From positions 6,124-70,123 of the forward strand of contig NZ_QFRA01000009.1 of the NCBI RefSeq assembly GCF_003243515.1: a DNA stretch of 64,000 nucleotides, written 5' to 3'. Both the position numbers and the translations under genes were made by a program. This DNA is from Corynebacterium kroppenstedtii. Its GTDB lineage: Bacteria > Actinomycetota > Actinomycetes > Mycobacteriales > Mycobacteriaceae. Below, piece by piece: positions 63,751-64,000 of the stretch (positions within the stretch are counted from its first letter, which is position 1; each line of letters starts with the position of its first letter). The notes beneath the pieces were generated by a model. It saw only the letters and a program-made list of their open reading frames with translations, had not been told where the DNA came from and searched no databases.

Positions 63751-64000
63751 GTGAAGTCCCTTTTCTCTAGCTCAAGATCGCGTGCGATACTCTACGCACC
63801 ATTTCGTATCTTTGTCATAGCACTGATGCAGTAAACACTTCCCACTGCACATTCGCTAATAGCAAAAAGTCGCTCGTTTAATCCCAATTTGACACCGAGT
63901 AGATCTCCGAGAAATATCCCTCGTCTTTCATCAGATTATATGGATTTCCCGGAACTACGGAATAGAGCGCTAATACTACTTAGTCGGTATCGATACTTAC
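63751..64000. other. A+T-rich region upstream of the MFS pseudogene
   Basis: 250 bases to the window edge. No gene seen. It would contain the leftward promoter of the MFS gene; the ATG at 63750 is preceded on the minus strand by AAAGGGACTTCACGTG. Confidence 0.4.

Noticed and set aside
1..64000. CRISPR arrays, tRNA or rRNA genes, prophage or complete insertion sequences
   Set aside because: No repeated spacer structure, cloverleaf-type sequence, transposase motif or phage gene was seen on either strand.

Overview
The window is a typical moderate-GC actinobacterial chromosome. Gene content and order point to Corynebacterium: a fused 2-oxoglutarate dehydrogenase E1/E2 (odhA/kgd) next to a fused ABC exporter, a sigE/anti-sigma/tatB/mrp block, glgC and glgA diverging, the mycothiol gene mshB, lpqW next to typA, and the succinylase branch of lysine/DAP synthesis. 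From memory, the order from typA to odhA follows the Mycobacterium tuberculosis Rv1165-Rv1248c region and the matching C. glutamicum region. The species cannot be fixed from the sequence alone.

Layout. 1-5.7 kb: end of a dGTPase, a YdcF-type envelope protein, a TPM-domain membrane protein, a small membrane protein and glycyl-tRNA synthetase. 5.9-15 kb: a glycine-rich membrane-type protein, a fused heterodimer-like ABC exporter and odhA with a strong terminator. 15-21 kb: lipoprotein and membrane proteins, a corA split by a stop codon, a glycine-zipper stress protein, a PRC/MgtE-N/CBS protein, a DUF1003 protein and mrp. 21-28 kb: tatB, anti-sigma factor, sigE, methyltransferase, glgC, glgA and a MarR regulator with a long N-terminal extension. 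28-43.5 kb: RlmA-like methyltransferase, DUF3117, DivIVA-like protein, folP2-type protein, LOG-family protein, dapE, amino-acid permease, dapD, dapC, ferredoxin, mshB, lpqW and typA. These are mostly leftward, tightly packed housekeeping genes.

43.6-50.3 kb holds an operon for an ATP-dependent (class I) metal-tetrapyrrole chelatase: a CobN/BchH-type large subunit, a BchI/ChlI AAA+ ATPase and a BchD/ChlD subunit with an acidic linker and a VWA domain. The large subunit is broken by an in-frame TGA and the D subunit by two frame changes. Then come a FomD-like DUF402 protein, formate-THF ligase and a carboxymuconolactone decarboxylase-like protein. 53.85-62.1 kb is a complete kdpFABCDE potassium-uptake operon with translational coupling throughout. 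It is preceded by an unannotated membrane micro-ORF, and kdpD carries a perfect 18-bp inverted repeat inside its coding sequence. The right end (62.5-64 kb) is visibly richer in A+T and holds an MFS drug-exporter gene broken by one stop and two changes at T6 runs, probably an acquired and decaying gene.

The most notable theme is the number of lesions in otherwise well-conserved genes: corA (TAA), cobN (TGA), chlD (two shifts), the MFS gene (TAG plus two shifts), and an ABC exporter whose natural N-terminus seems to begin at ACG. They could reflect host-adaptive gene decay, programmed recoding in some cases, or sequence errors. The sequence alone cannot separate these. No CRISPR array, tRNA, rRNA, prophage or intact insertion sequence was seen.
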